This document shows, in pieces, positions 5,991 through 14,325 of a stretch of DNA of 14,325 nt. Location: contig JAGTVF010000031.1 of the NCBI GenBank assembly GCA_018224315.1, positions 1-14,325 on the forward strand. The letters are read 5' to 3'. Made by a program: the position numbers and the translations under genes. The notes under the pieces are model-generated. The model was not told where the DNA came from and did no database searches. It was given only the letters and a program-made list of their open reading frames with translations. Position 1 is the stretch's first letter, and every line of letters starts with the position of its first letter. This DNA comes from Desulfobacterales bacterium. GTDB taxonomy: Bacteria > Desulfobacterota > Desulfobacteria > Desulfobacterales > Desulfosalsimonadaceae.

Positions 5991-6938
5991 TTACTCCCCC
6001 ACAATCCGGATTTCCGGCTCCAGGCACACCCGGAACCGATCCGCAACACATTTTTGAACCCGTCCGATGAGTTCCAGGATATCGGCCGCAGAGGCGTCAT
6101 TCTCATTTATGATATAATTGGCGTGCACCGCCGATATCCGGGCGCCGCCAACAGCCATCCCTTTGAGCCCGGCCTGGTCAATGAGCCGGCCGGCCGGCAT
6201 GTCCGCAGACGGATTTTTAAACACACACCCGGCCGAAAATCCTTTTGGCTGGGTTTTCCAGCGACTGTTGAGCATGGCTTCAAATTCAGCCGCCGGATCG
6301 CTTCCGGCTGCGGGTGCCAGGGCAAAACGCCCTGAAAGCACAACGCATATCGGCTCAGCATCATCGCCGGCCGGCTGCCATGACAGACCCCGGTATCGGA
6401 TAAACAACTGATCCCTGTCCAGGGTGCGGACCTGATCGGGCGGTTCAAGGACATCAATGCCCTCCAGAACAGACTCCACAGCCCCCTGACGGGTTCCGGC
6501 ATTCATTAAAATCGCACCGCCTACGCTGCCCGGAATGCCGGCGGCAAAATGCAGTCCTGTATAATTGTTGTCAATGGCATACCGGCAAAGAGCGCTTAAA
6601 CGAACTGCGGAACCGGCTTCCACCACTATCTTATCCGGACCTTTGTGACAGATTTGGATTTGATCAAAGCCCCTGCCCGGAGAAATCACCACCCCCCGGA
6701 TACCGCGATCTTTGACCAGCAGGTTGGTGCCGCCGCCCAGAACCATCCACGGAACCCCCGCCGCCCGGATAACGGTTAGCAGATCCACAAGCTCCACCCG
6801 ATCCTTCGGCGTCACCAGGGCCTCGGCCGGGCCTCCAACCCGAAAGGAGGTATGCCGGGCCATGGGCGCGTTAAATTGCACCCTTGATCCGAACCGCTCG
6901 GTGAGCTTTTTTTTCAGATCCGGGGTCATAAGGTTCAT
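5991..6938 (-). CDS. murB: MurB, UDP-N-acetylenolpyruvoylglucosamine reductase
   Basis: MurB is the cytoplasmic flavoenzyme that reduces enolpyruvyl-UDP-GlcNAc to UDP-MurNAc with NADPH. The 315-residue length suits the shorter type II enzymes. Visible motifs are HTSFRVGGPA (29-38), the FAD-binding LGGGTNLLV (67-75), GIPGSVGGAILMNAG (134-148), the catalytic segment FSAGCVFKNP (234-243) and LEPEIRIVG (306-314). In the well-studied Escherichia coli enzyme the proton donor in the equivalent loop is serine; here that position is Cys238. The LEPE glutamate is kept. An AGGAAG site overlapping the murC stop lies 5 nt before the ATG, and 9 nt separate the genes. ATG at codon 4 is a less likely alternative start. 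Confidence 0.98.
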   Translation of the reverse strand: MNLMTPDLKKKLTERFGSRVQFNAPMARHTSFRVGGPAEALVTPKDRVELVDLLTVIRAAGVPWMVLGGGTNLLVKDRGIRGVVISPGRGFDQIQICHKGPDKIVVEAGSAVRLSALCRYAIDNNYTGLHFAAGIPGSVGGAILMNAGTRQGAVESVLEGIDVLEPPDQVRTLDRDQLFIRYRGLSWQPAGDDAEPICVVLSGRFALAPAAGSDPAAEFEAMLNSRWKTQPKGFSAGCVFKNPSADMPAGRLIDQAGLKGMAVGGARISAVHANYIINENDASAADILELIGRVQKCVADRFRVCLEPEIRIVGE

Positions 6939-6947
6939 GAAGTCTTC

Positions 6948-8336
6948 CTATGCGTTTTCTTTGCCGGCCTGAAGCCGGGCGGCCAGGGCTTCGCCCGCCT
7001 GCCAGACGTTGCCGGCCCCCAGGGTCAAAACGATATCGCCGGGCTCAAGCATTTTTTCCAGCATTTCAACGGCTTCTTCCAGGCCGGGCGCTGCCCTGGC
7101 CCGTTTATGTCCGTGAGCACTGATGGCCTCGCAGAGCAAATTGTGATCCACCCCCTCAATGGGCGCCTCGCCCGCGGCATACACAGGCATCACCAACAGC
7201 ACGTCTGACTGGTAAAAAGACCTGGCAAATTCGTCAAACAATGCCCGGGTCCGGGTGTATCGGTGAGGCTGGAACACCACCACCAGGCGGCGCTCAGGCC
7301 AGCTGGTGCGCACCGCATCCAGGGTGGTTTTAATTTCCGTGGGATGGTGGCCGTAATCGTCGATGATCTTGATGCCGCGGACATCGGCCTTGATCTCCAT
7401 TCGCCGCTGCACCCCTTCCAGATTTTCCAGGGCCGAACGGATGGTCTCAAATGGTATTTCAAGTTCCCGGCCCACGGCAATGGCGGCCAGGGCGTTGGCA
7501 ATATTGTGCCGGCCGGGCAGGTTCAGGGCCATGTCGCCCAGGTGACGGCTTTCGTGAAATACTGAAAAGCGGGTTCTGGCCCCGTCAAACACGATGTTGG
7601 CCGCCTGGAAATCAGCCTGGGCCGAAAGCCCGTAGGTGATGCAGCGCTTCTTGATCTGCGGCATCAGGTCCTGAACATGCTCGTTGTCCAGACAAAGCAC
7701 GGCCAGGCCGTAAAACGGAATCCGGTCAATGAACTGGAGAAAAACCTGCTTAATTTGATCCAGATCTTTATAAAAATCAAGATGTTCTAAATCAATATTG
7801 GTCACAACCGAAATGGCCGGGGAAAACTTGAGAAACGATCCGTCGCTTTCATCGGCCTCGGCCACGATAAAATCACCCGCTCCCAGCACGGCGTTGCTGC
7901 CGATGCTTTTGAGCTTGCCGCCGATGACCACCGTGGGATCCAGTCCGCCGGCACCCAGGACCGCGGCCAGCATGGAGGTGGTGGACGTTTTGCCGTGGGC
8001 CCCGGCAACGGCCACGCTGTATTTCAGCCGCATGAGCTCGGCAAGCATTTCTGCCCGCGGAATCACAGGCACGGACGCGGCCATGGCCGCCTGCACCTCG
8101 GGATTGTCAGCCCGGATGGCAGAAGAAGTCACCACCACGTCAGCGTCCGCAATATTTTCCGGACCATGGCCCGCCTGCACCTTTCCCCCTAAACGCTGAA
8201 GGCGGCGGGTGGTGTCGGATTCGGCAATATCGGATCCGGATACCCGGTAGCCCAGGTTCAGCAGCAGTTCGGCAATACCGCTCATGCCAATGCCGCCGAT
8301 GCCCACAAAATGAATATGGTATTTTTTTCGATACAT
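6948..8336 (-). CDS. murC: MurC, UDP-N-acetylmuramate--L-alanine ligase
   Basis: MurC adds L-alanine to UDP-MurNAc with ATP in the cytoplasm, the first peptide step of the wall precursor. The 462 residues have the N-terminal UDP-binding fold with HFVGIGGIGMSGIAE (9-23). The central ATPase domain carries the P-loop GAHGKTSTT (112-120), EADESDGSFL (160-169) and TNIDLEHLDFY (179-189). In the C-terminal domain are IDDYGHHPTE (325-334), FQPHRYTRT (355-363) and YAAGE (386-390), the HPTE and HRYTRT signatures being typical of MurC rather than other Mur ligases. The ATG overlaps the murG stop by one base (TGATG), and AGGA lies about 6 nt upstream, so the two are translationally coupled. Confidence 0.99.
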   Translation of the reverse strand: MYRKKYHIHFVGIGGIGMSGIAELLLNLGYRVSGSDIAESDTTRRLQRLGGKVQAGHGPENIADADVVVTSSAIRADNPEVQAAMAASVPVIPRAEMLAELMRLKYSVAVAGAHGKTSTTSMLAAVLGAGGLDPTVVIGGKLKSIGSNAVLGAGDFIVAEADESDGSFLKFSPAISVVTNIDLEHLDFYKDLDQIKQVFLQFIDRIPFYGLAVLCLDNEHVQDLMPQIKKRCITYGLSAQADFQAANIVFDGARTRFSVFHESRHLGDMALNLPGRHNIANALAAIAVGRELEIPFETIRSALENLEGVQRRMEIKADVRGIKIIDDYGHHPTEIKTTLDAVRTSWPERRLVVVFQPHRYTRTRALFDEFARSFYQSDVLLVMPVYAAGEAPIEGVDHNLLCEAISAHGHKRARAAPGLEEAVEMLEKMLEPGDIVLTLGAGNVWQAGEALAARLQAGKENA

Positions 8337-9529
8337 CAGTATTCCTGTGTGTTGGATGAATCCAAAACCCGTTTTCGCCCCGCGGCTTCCAGGATTTCAT
8401 TGATTACGGCCGCAGCCGCCCGGGGCCGGCCCTGGCTTCGGGCGGCAAGGCAGGCCTTTTCAAACCGGCCGCCGGCATTATCGGCACAGTCCTGAAGATA
8501 TCCGGCCAGCCAGGACGGGGATAAATCGTTTTCAAGAATCATTTCCGCTGCCCCGGCTTTTGCCAGGGCTTCTGCATTATGCACCTGGTGGTTGTCGGCT
8601 GCATACGGATAGGGAACCAGCAGGGCCGGCAGGCCCACTGCGGCGATTTCCGCCAGGGTGGCCGCCCCGGCCCGGCACACCGCAAGATCGGCCTGCTCAT
8701 AAACGGCCGCCATATCCCGGAAAAATGCGGAAACAGCCGAATCCACACCCATGCGCACATAGGCCCGGCGCACGGATTGCTCGTCATGGGGCCCGGTCTG
8801 GTGAATCACGAAAAATCGCCCGGGTTCCTTTATCTGCGAAAAGGCTTCAACCACGGCGGCATTGATCCGCCGGGCGCCCTGACTGCCGCCGAGCACGGCC
8901 ACGGTAAAAGGCTCTTGCCCGCTTTCATGGCCGCACATGCCGCGCTTTTCACCAATCTCCCGGATCTGACGCCGCACCGGATGGCCGGTGAAACGGATTT
9001 TACCGGGCCGGCATGAAATCCGGGTATCTTCAAATGAGACCAGCACGCGGCGGGCCAACCGGCTCAGCCATTGATTGGTCATGCCGGCAATGCGATTCTG
9101 CTCATGGATCAATCTGGGAACCCGCCACAAAAATGCCGCCAGGATCACAGGGGCGGCCGAATATCCGCCCATTCCCAACACCGCATCCGGGGCAAAGCGG
9201 CGCATCAGGCCAAGAGATTTCAAAAACCCCCGGGGCAGCATCATCAGGGACCGGCTTTTTTGCAGCAGGCCCATGCCCTTAAGCCCGCCTGCGGCAATCT
9301 GCGCAATCTCAAAGGAGCGGCCGGCCAGCACGGTCTGTTCAATGGGCCTTCCGGTGGTCACAAACATCACCCGCGAGCCCGGAAACATGCGCATGATCTC
9401 CTCGGCCACGGCAATTGCCGGAAACAGGTGTCCGCCTGTTCCCGCACCGGCGATCATCAGCCGCAGGGGCCGGCCCAGTGGGCGTTGCTCGCCGGAAAGT
9501 CCGGATTGATTGCGTGTGTCCTGATTCAT
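8336..9529 (-). CDS. murG: MurG, lipid II synthase (GlcNAc transferase)
   Basis: MurG transfers GlcNAc from UDP-GlcNAc to lipid I on the inner face of the cytoplasmic membrane, giving lipid II. I start it at the ATG at 9529 (397 residues), which overlaps the ftsW stop as ATGA. An in-frame start 14 codons further up would run into ftsW and gains no conserved residues. Motifs are the first glycine loop AGAGTGGHLFPAIAVAEE (27-44, His34), HEQNRIAGMTNQWL (142-155), the second loop LGGSQGARRIN (213-223) and RAGAATLAE (286-294, Glu294). PYPYAADNHQVHNAE (306-320) in the UDP-GlcNAc site is also kept. The first 20 or so residues before the Rossmann fold are poorly conserved. The ribosome site is weak (GGAAA), in keeping with translational coupling to ftsW. 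Confidence 0.97.
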   Translation of the reverse strand: MNQDTRNQSGLSGEQRPLGRPLRLMIAGAGTGGHLFPAIAVAEEIMRMFPGSRVMFVTTGRPIEQTVLAGRSFEIAQIAAGGLKGMGLLQKSRSLMMLPRGFLKSLGLMRRFAPDAVLGMGGYSAAPVILAAFLWRVPRLIHEQNRIAGMTNQWLSRLARRVLVSFEDTRISCRPGKIRFTGHPVRRQIREIGEKRGMCGHESGQEPFTVAVLGGSQGARRINAAVVEAFSQIKEPGRFFVIHQTGPHDEQSVRRAYVRMGVDSAVSAFFRDMAAVYEQADLAVCRAGAATLAEIAAVGLPALLVPYPYAADNHQVHNAEALAKAGAAEMILENDLSPSWLAGYLQDCADNAGGRFEKACLAARSQGRPRAAAAVINEILEAAGRKRVLDSSNTQEY

Positions 9530-10650
9530 ATTTTTTCCGACATACCGATGTTTAACAAAATACCCACGCAAGCCAGCTGAAATACCATGGACGAGCCGCC
9601 GTAGCTCATCAGGGGAAGGCTTAGCCCTTTGGTCGGCAACAGGCTCAGGTTGACACCCATGTTCACGATGGCCTGCAGGCTAAGCGAGGCGGTAATACCG
9701 AAAGCCAGCAAAGACCCGAAACAATCCTGCGCATGGGCGGCAATCCTCAAACCCCTCCAGAGAATCAGCATGTACAATGCCACCACGAACAAAACCCAGA
9801 CCAATCCGCCTTCCTCGCCGATCACTGAAAAAATGAAATCCGTATGCGGCGCAGGCAGATAAAACAGCTTCTGATAGCCCTCCCCGAACCCTTTTCCAAA
9901 AATACCGCCGGAGCCGAAGGCCATCAGGGAATGAATGATCTGGTAGCCCTCGTCCAGGGGATATTTCCATGGATCCAGAAACGTCATGTACCGCTTGAGC
10001 CGGTAGTCCGATGAAATCAGCAGCCAGACAGCCACCGGCATCACCAGGAGCATGGCCGATGCCAAATGCCGGAGCGGAACCCGGCCGGCAAACATGATCA
10101 TCCAGGCCAGCACCCAGAAAATGGCGATGGTTCCGAAATCCGGCTGCATTAAAATCAGCACCGAAAAAACCCCCAGCACCAGCAGGTGCGGCAGAAACCC
10201 GATAGTCGGATCGGCCACCTTTACCTGTTTTTTGGTCAGGGAGTAGGCCATAAACACGATCAATGCCAACCGCGCCAGTTCCGATGGCTGAAACGACACC
10301 CCCATTACCCGCAGCCATCTGGTGGCGCCGCCCGCGGAATGCCCCGCGCCGGTAACCAGCACAATTGACAGCAAAATCGTGGCCCCAAGCAGCAGCACAT
10401 AGCTCAATGGCTTAAAAACACGATACGGCAGCACCATGCAGACCAGCATGGCAGAAAGGCCAAGCATTGCGTTGATCAGCTGCCGGGTGAAAAAATAATA
10501 TTCACCCGCGTAATAGCGCAGGGCAATTTCACTGCTGGCGCTGTAGACCATGGCAATGCCGATGCCCACCAGCATGATGACCGGAAAGACCAGCATCAGA
10601 TCCGGGGTTGCGCTGTGTCCGGATTTATTTGTTGTCGGCCTGGCTGCCAT
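9526..10650 (-). CDS. ftsW: FtsW, septal peptidoglycan glycosyltransferase (SEDS family)
   Basis: FtsW is a polytopic membrane enzyme that polymerises lipid II at the septum together with its transpeptidase partner FtsI. The 374 residues form about ten hydrophobic segments. Family motifs are FQPSELARLALI (120-131), MQPDFGT (168-174), PLDEGYQIIHSLMAFGSGG (231-249) and HTDFIFSVIGEEGG (269-282). TKGLSLPLMSYGGSS (340-354) is also present. Asp271 in HTDF corresponds to the catalytic aspartate of SEDS polymerases. RodA is excluded mainly by location among dcw genes. The ATG lies inside the murD coding end, a 26-nt overlap, with AAGGG two bases before it and AGGAAA further up. It overlaps murG by 4 nt. 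Confidence 0.97.
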   Translation of the reverse strand: MAARPTTNKSGHSATPDLMLVFPVIMLVGIGIAMVYSASSEIALRYYAGEYYFFTRQLINAMLGLSAMLVCMVLPYRVFKPLSYVLLLGATILLSIVLVTGAGHSAGGATRWLRVMGVSFQPSELARLALIVFMAYSLTKKQVKVADPTIGFLPHLLVLGVFSVLILMQPDFGTIAIFWVLAWMIMFAGRVPLRHLASAMLLVMPVAVWLLISSDYRLKRYMTFLDPWKYPLDEGYQIIHSLMAFGSGGIFGKGFGEGYQKLFYLPAPHTDFIFSVIGEEGGLVWVLFVVALYMLILWRGLRIAAHAQDCFGSLLAFGITASLSLQAIVNMGVNLSLLPTKGLSLPLMSYGGSSMVFQLACVGILLNIGMSEKI

Positions 10651-12010
10651 TTGCCCTTTTTCCTGTCTGTTTTACGGCCCGCTGGAAATCTTCTCCCCTT
10701 TGGGCATAGTTGTCATACAAGTCAAAACTGGCGCACGCCGGCGAAAGCAGAACCGTGTCCCCGGCCTGTGCCAGGTCCGCGGCCGCGGCCACGGCCGTAT
10801 CCATGGAATCGGCTTTCACGGTCCTAGCAATTTCGCCCAGTTCACGCTCAATGGCATCTGCAGCCTCGCCCAGCAAAACAAGGGACCTGACCCGGTCTTT
10901 GACAACAGGGGCCAGACCCGCATATCCCCCGCCCTTGTCCCGGCCGCCAAGAATGAGAACCACCGGGGAGGACACCGCTGCCACGGCCCGGACCACGGCG
11001 TCCACGTTGGTGGCCTTGGAATCGTCGTAATAATTTACCCCGTGGAACCGTCCCACATACTGGAGTCTGTGGGGATCGGCAACAAATTCGCGCAGACCGC
11101 GCAAGACCCCTTCACAGCTTGCCCCCGCAGCCAGGGCGGCCAGGGCTGCGGCGGCCGCGTTTTCCATGTTGTGCCGGCCCGGAAGGGGCACATCCGTTGC
11201 TTGTATGGTCATCTCCCCGTGCTCCGGGGTCTTGACGCGCATCTGCGCATTTTCGATCCAGGCCCCGCAGGCCGCATCTTCCTTTTGATTAAACAGGCAT
11301 TTCCCGGCGCTGATGTCTTGGGTCAGCTCCATGATCAAATGATCGCAACGGTTTAACACGGCAATGTCGGCCCGGGTCTGCCGGGCAAACAGCTTTGCCT
11401 TGGATCGGCCGTAGGCCCGGAGGTTCGGATACCGGTCCAGGTGATCCGCGGTAATGTTTAACAAAACCCCCACCCGGGGATGAAACGTATCGGCAGTATC
11501 GAGCTGAAATGAGCTGATTTCCGCCACCACCACATCCGCATCCATGGGCCCGTGGGCATAGGAAATCAACGGCGTGCCGAGATTGCCGCCCACAAAGACT
11601 TTCAAACCCGAGGCGTTGAGCATTTCCCCGATCAGGCGCGTCACCGTGGTTTTCCCGTTGGTCCCGGTCACGGCCACAATGGGCGTATCGATAAACCAGG
11701 AGGCCAGTTCGATTTCACCGGTAACCGGCACTCCGGCATTTTCCGCACGCACCACGGATGCGAGGGTATGGGGCACACCCGGGCTGAGCACAATAAGATC
11801 CGAATGTTCAAAGGCGGCCGGGTCATGCTCGCCCAAAACCACTTCCACCCCGGCCCGGCGCAGACGGGCCGGAATATCGCCCAGGACCGATTCCGGCGAG
11901 CGGTCCACGGCTGTCACCTTCGCGCCGCGGGCGTTTAAAAAACCGGCCAGGGCCTGCCCGGTTTTTCCCAGGCCCACCACCGTGATATGCTTGTCTTTGA
12001 TCGGTTTCAC
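10625..12010 (-). CDS. murD: MurD, UDP-MurNAc-L-Ala--D-glutamate ligase
   Basis: MurD adds D-glutamate to UDP-MurNAc-L-alanine in the cytoplasm. The 461-residue product has the N-terminal UDP-binding segment VVGLGKTGQALAGFL (11-25) and LSPGVP (75-80). In the central domain are the P-loop GTNGKTT (116-122), EISSFQLD (164-171) and NITADHLDRY (185-194). A lysine in SKAKLF (203-208) matches the carbamylated lysine region. The C-terminal domain contains DDSKATNVDA, LILGGRDKGG and LLSPACASFDLYDNYAQRGEDF, all diagnostic of MurD. The start is GTG with GGTGGA about 9 nt upstream, 21 nt after the mraY stop. The last 26 nt overlap ftsW. Confidence 0.98.
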   Translation of the reverse strand: MKPIKDKHITVVGLGKTGQALAGFLNARGAKVTAVDRSPESVLGDIPARLRRAGVEVVLGEHDPAAFEHSDLIVLSPGVPHTLASVVRAENAGVPVTGEIELASWFIDTPIVAVTGTNGKTTVTRLIGEMLNASGLKVFVGGNLGTPLISYAHGPMDADVVVAEISSFQLDTADTFHPRVGVLLNITADHLDRYPNLRAYGRSKAKLFARQTRADIAVLNRCDHLIMELTQDISAGKCLFNQKEDAACGAWIENAQMRVKTPEHGEMTIQATDVPLPGRHNMENAAAAALAALAAGASCEGVLRGLREFVADPHRLQYVGRFHGVNYYDDSKATNVDAVVRAVAAVSSPVVLILGGRDKGGGYAGLAPVVKDRVRSLVLLGEAADAIERELGEIARTVKADSMDTAVAAAADLAQAGDTVLLSPACASFDLYDNYAQRGEDFQRAVKQTGKRANGSQADNK

Positions 12011-12031
12011 TGCTTGATTTCCACCCGTATA

Positions 12032-13111
12032 TTACCGCAGTTTCAATGTTGAAATGGCCACCAGGGCCAGTATGATGGCCAGGATCCAGAACCGCACGAT
12101 CACCTTGGGCTCGGCCCACCCCTTGAGCTCGAAATGATGGTGCAAAGGCGCCATGCGGAAAATGCGTTTTCCGCTGGTGACTTTGAAAAACCCCACCTGC
12201 AGGATCACCGACACGGCCTCAACGACAAACACCCCGCCCACAATGATCATCAAAATTTCCTGCTTGGTAATAATGGCCACGGTCCCCAGGGCCGCGCCCA
12301 AAGGCAGAGAGCCCACATCGCCCATGAAAATCTGGGCCGGATAGGCGTTGAACCACAAAAACCCCAGGCCGGCACCGGCCAGGGCCCCGCAAAAAATCGT
12401 AATTTCTCCGCAGCCGGCCACATAATTGATCTGCAGGTATTCGGCGATACGGATGTGGCCGGCCACATAGGCAAACAGCATGTACGTGCCCGCTGCAATA
12501 ATCACCGGCCCGATGGCCAGGCCGTCGAGGCCGTCTGTGAGATTGACCGCATTGGAGGTGCCCACGATGACAAACACGGCAAACAAAACATAAAACAGTC
12601 CCAGATCCGGGGAAATGCCCTTGAAAAACGGAATGGTGATCTGACTGGAAAACCCCGGGTGACTGTAAAGCAGCCAGCCGGCGGCCGCAGCCACGGCGAT
12701 CTGGAATGAAAATTTCTGCCATGCCCGAAGCCCGCGATTTCTTTTTTGGATCTGCTTGAGATAGTCATCCGTAAAACCAATCAAAAAATAGGCCGTGGTG
12801 ACCATGAGCACCACCCAGATATAATCATTTCGCCAGTCCACCCACAGCAGGGTGGAAAGCAGGGCCGCCGGCAGCACCAGCACCCCGCCCATGGTGGGGG
12901 TACCGGCCTTGTCCTGGTGAGAGGCCGGGCCGAGCCGGCGGATGTACTGGCCGATCTGTTTTTCCTGCAGCAGCCGGATCATCCAGGGGCCGAACACAAA
13001 GCAGATTAAAAACGCTGTCAAACCGGCATAGATGGTTCGAAACGTGATGTAGCGAAACACGTTAAATGCCGAAATCTCGGTCTGAAGCGCATAGAACAAA
13101 TGATAAAGCAT
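12032..13111 (-). CDS. mraY: MraY, phospho-MurNAc-pentapeptide transferase
   Basis: MraY moves phospho-MurNAc-pentapeptide from UDP to undecaprenyl phosphate, making lipid I in the inner membrane. The 359 residues are almost exactly the length of the E. coli enzyme, with about ten membrane segments. Catalytic and magnesium residues are present: Asp115-Asp116 in [18 protein letters not shown] (190-199), Asp265 in FMGDVGS (262-268), and the His triad 324-326 in [12 protein letters not shown]. The N-terminal [12 protein letters not shown] (65-76) is also typical. The ATG lies 5 nt after the murF stop, with a GGGGAG site (13125-13120) 8 nt upstream inside murF. No anomaly was seen. Confidence 0.99.
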   Translation of the reverse strand: MLYHLFYALQTEISAFNVFRYITFRTIYAGLTAFLICFVFGPWMIRLLQEKQIGQYIRRLGPASHQDKAGTPTMGGVLVLPAALLSTLLWVDWRNDYIWVVLMVTTAYFLIGFTDDYLKQIQKRNRGLRAWQKFSFQIAVAAAAGWLLYSHPGFSSQITIPFFKGISPDLGLFYVLFAVFVIVGTSNAVNLTDGLDGLAIGPVIIAAGTYMLFAYVAGHIRIAEYLQINYVAGCGEITIFCGALAGAGLGFLWFNAYPAQIFMGDVGSLPLGAALGTVAIITKQEILMIIVGGVFVVEAVSVILQVGFFKVTSGKRIFRMAPLHHHFELKGWAEPKVIVRFWILAIILALVAISTLKLR

Positions 13112-13116
13112 TGCTT

Positions 13117-14325
13117 CTACTCCCCTGAATCCGGTCCGGACGCCGGCTGCCGTGTAAGGTCACAGACGATTTCATCCATGCCGGTGCTCCGGGAGCCTTT
13201 GATCAGCACCCAGTCGCCTTCATTGAGTTCCCGGGCCAGATCCCGGACAATGTCGTGTTTGGTGCCCACGAAAATATCCCCGCCTTTCATCCCTCCCTGC
13301 CGGGCCCCGTGTGCCACCCGGGCGGCAAAATCACCTGAAAGATAAAGCCGGCTGATCCCGGCATCGGCCGCCATACGGCCGATTTCTTCATGATGCCGGG
13401 CTGCGTCGTCACCCAGTTCCAGCATATCCCCGGCCACCAGAATGGCCTGCCTGCCGGTACAAAGCGCTTCAAGCGACCGGATGGCGTTTTCCATGGACCC
13501 CGGGTTGGCGTTATAGGTATCGTCAATGATATTGGCTCCGGCCGGGGTGCGGTGCACGACCATTCTTCCGGCAACCGGCCTGAATTCGGCCAGGCCCGCT
13601 GCAATCTGTTCGGCGTCAATGCCCAAAACCCAGCCCGCGGCAGCCGCGGCCAGGGCATTTTTCACCATAAACCGCCAGGGCACCGGCAGCTTGGCCCAAA
13701 CCCGTTGCTCCGGAAATATGAGCTCAAACGTCACAGCATCATCGGAGACCGCCACCTGTCCGGCCCTGACCCCGGCAAAATCGGTGCAGCCGAAAAAAAC
13801 CACCCGTGTCTGTGCCCGGGATGCCAGCCATGCGCCATAGGCATCGTCGCTGTTTAGCACGGCAGTGCCCGTGGATCGGATATGAACGAGCAATTCCGCC
13901 TTGGCCGCGGCCACGCCTTCCACGCTGCCCAGCCCTTCCAGGTGGGCCGGTGCAATATTGGTGATCACTCCCACGTCCGGCCGGCAAATTGCGGCCAGCC
14001 GGTCGATTTCTCCGGGATGATTCATGCCCAGTTCCAGGACGGCCGCCTGATGCTCTTTTTCGAGCCTGAGCAGGGTCAGGGGCATTCCGATTTCATTGTT
14101 GAGATTGCCGGCCGTGGAAAGCACGTTGTATTTCCTTGCCAGCACCGCGGCGATCAATTCCTTTGTGGAAGTCTTTCCGTTGGACCCGGTAACCGCAACC
14201 ACGGATATCTGAGCCCGTTGCCGCTGGTATGCGGCCATGTCCCCGAGCGCCCGGACGGTATCGTCCACGGCAACACAGGCCACCCCCCGGCTTTGCCAAT
14301 CCGCAACAGGCAGGTTTTCCAGCCG
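13117..14325 (-). CDS. murF: MurF, UDP-MurNAc-tripeptide--D-Ala-D-Ala ligase (partial, N-terminus beyond window)
   Basis: MurF adds D-alanyl-D-alanine to the UDP-MurNAc-tripeptide, the last cytoplasmic precursor step. The frame is open to the window edge, giving 402 residues of a protein usually about 450-470 long, so the first part of the N-terminal domain is missing. Visible residues start [10 protein letters not shown], the linker before the central domain. The P-loop GSNGKTST (visible residues 47-54) and [26 protein letters not shown] (split around the conserved AHLE and KAE elements) follow. [17 protein letters not shown] in the C-terminal half is a strong MurF signature. A GTG at 14283 is not the true start, since homologous sequence continues upstream. 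murE and ftsI would be expected further up in a standard dcw order. Confidence 0.97.
   Translation of the reverse strand, partial: RLENLPVADWQSRGVACVAVDDTVRALGDMAAYQRQRAQISVVAVTGSNGKTSTKELIAAVLARKYNVLSTAGNLNNEIGMPLTLLRLEKEHQAAVLELGMNHPGEIDRLAAICRPDVGVITNIAPAHLEGLGSVEGVAAAKAELLVHIRSTGTAVLNSDDAYGAWLASRAQTRVVFFGCTDFAGVRAGQVAVSDDAVTFELIFPEQRVWAKLPVPWRFMVKNALAAAAAGWVLGIDAEQIAAGLAEFRPVAGRMVVHRTPAGANIIDDTYNANPGSMENAIRSLEALCTGRQAILVAGDMLELGDDAARHHEEIGRMAADAGISRLYLSGDFAARVAHGARQGGMKGGDIFVGTKHDIVRDLARELNEGDWVLIKGSRSTGMDEIVCDLTRQPASGPDSGE

Noticed and set aside
9530..9571. Longer MurG start at 9571
   Set aside because: It adds 14 unconserved residues inside ftsW, while the ATGA overlap at 9529 is the typical coupled start.
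10550..11356. 268-codon plus-strand open frame opposite ftsW and murD
   Set aside because: Antisense shadow of two intact enzymes with all motifs in place; no ribosome site or domain seen.

Overview
The window carries the 3' two-thirds of a bacterial division and cell wall (dcw) cluster followed by the start of an Rnf electron-transport operon. Every gene I can support lies on the minus strand, so transcription runs from high to low coordinates. The gene content points to an anaerobic, Gram-negative bacterium. An octaheme class III (cytochrome c3-like) protein encoded directly before rnfC and rnfD resembles the cytochrome-linked Rnf operons known from sulfate reducers. My best guess is a member of the Desulfobacterota, probably Desulfobacteria. 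This is an inference from gene content and protein style, not a database result.

Region 1 (14325 down to 2587) holds murF (5' end cut by the window edge), mraY, murD, ftsW, murG, murC, murB, ftsQ, ftsA and ftsZ. The genes overlap (murD/ftsW by 26 nt, ftsW/murG by 4 nt, murG/murC by 1 nt) or are separated by 3 to 68 nt, so they look like one transcription unit. MurD, MurC and MurF are amino-acid ligases of the UDP-MurNAc-pentapeptide pathway and MurB makes UDP-MurNAc. MraY and MurG build lipid I and lipid II. FtsW polymerises lipid II at the septum, and FtsQ, FtsA and FtsZ form the divisome scaffold and ring. All diagnostic motifs I looked for are intact. No ddl lies between murB/murC and ftsQ. 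Three starts are not ATG: ftsA (TTG), ftsQ (GTG) and murD (GTG).

Region 2 (2586 down to 2383) is a 204-nt intergenic stretch. It contains a perfect TTGACA box and a nested set of small repeats: two GGGAATTTA...ATTC palindromes 60 bp apart and a 10-bp perfect inverted repeat whose arms lie 50 bp apart. It is the natural promoter and operator region for the next operon.

Region 3 (2382 down to 1) holds an eight-heme membrane-anchored cytochrome c, rnfC, and rnfD (cut by the window edge). The cytochrome is built from two pairs of repeated diheme modules. RnfC has the two [4Fe-4S] motifs, but I cannot find the glycine-rich FMN/NADH motif expected of the family. Together these suggest an Rnf complex that exchanges electrons with periplasmic hemes and may not use NADH in the usual way.

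I saw no tRNA, rRNA, CRISPR array, insertion sequence or pseudogene. Long plus-strand open frames are antisense shadows of the genes above.
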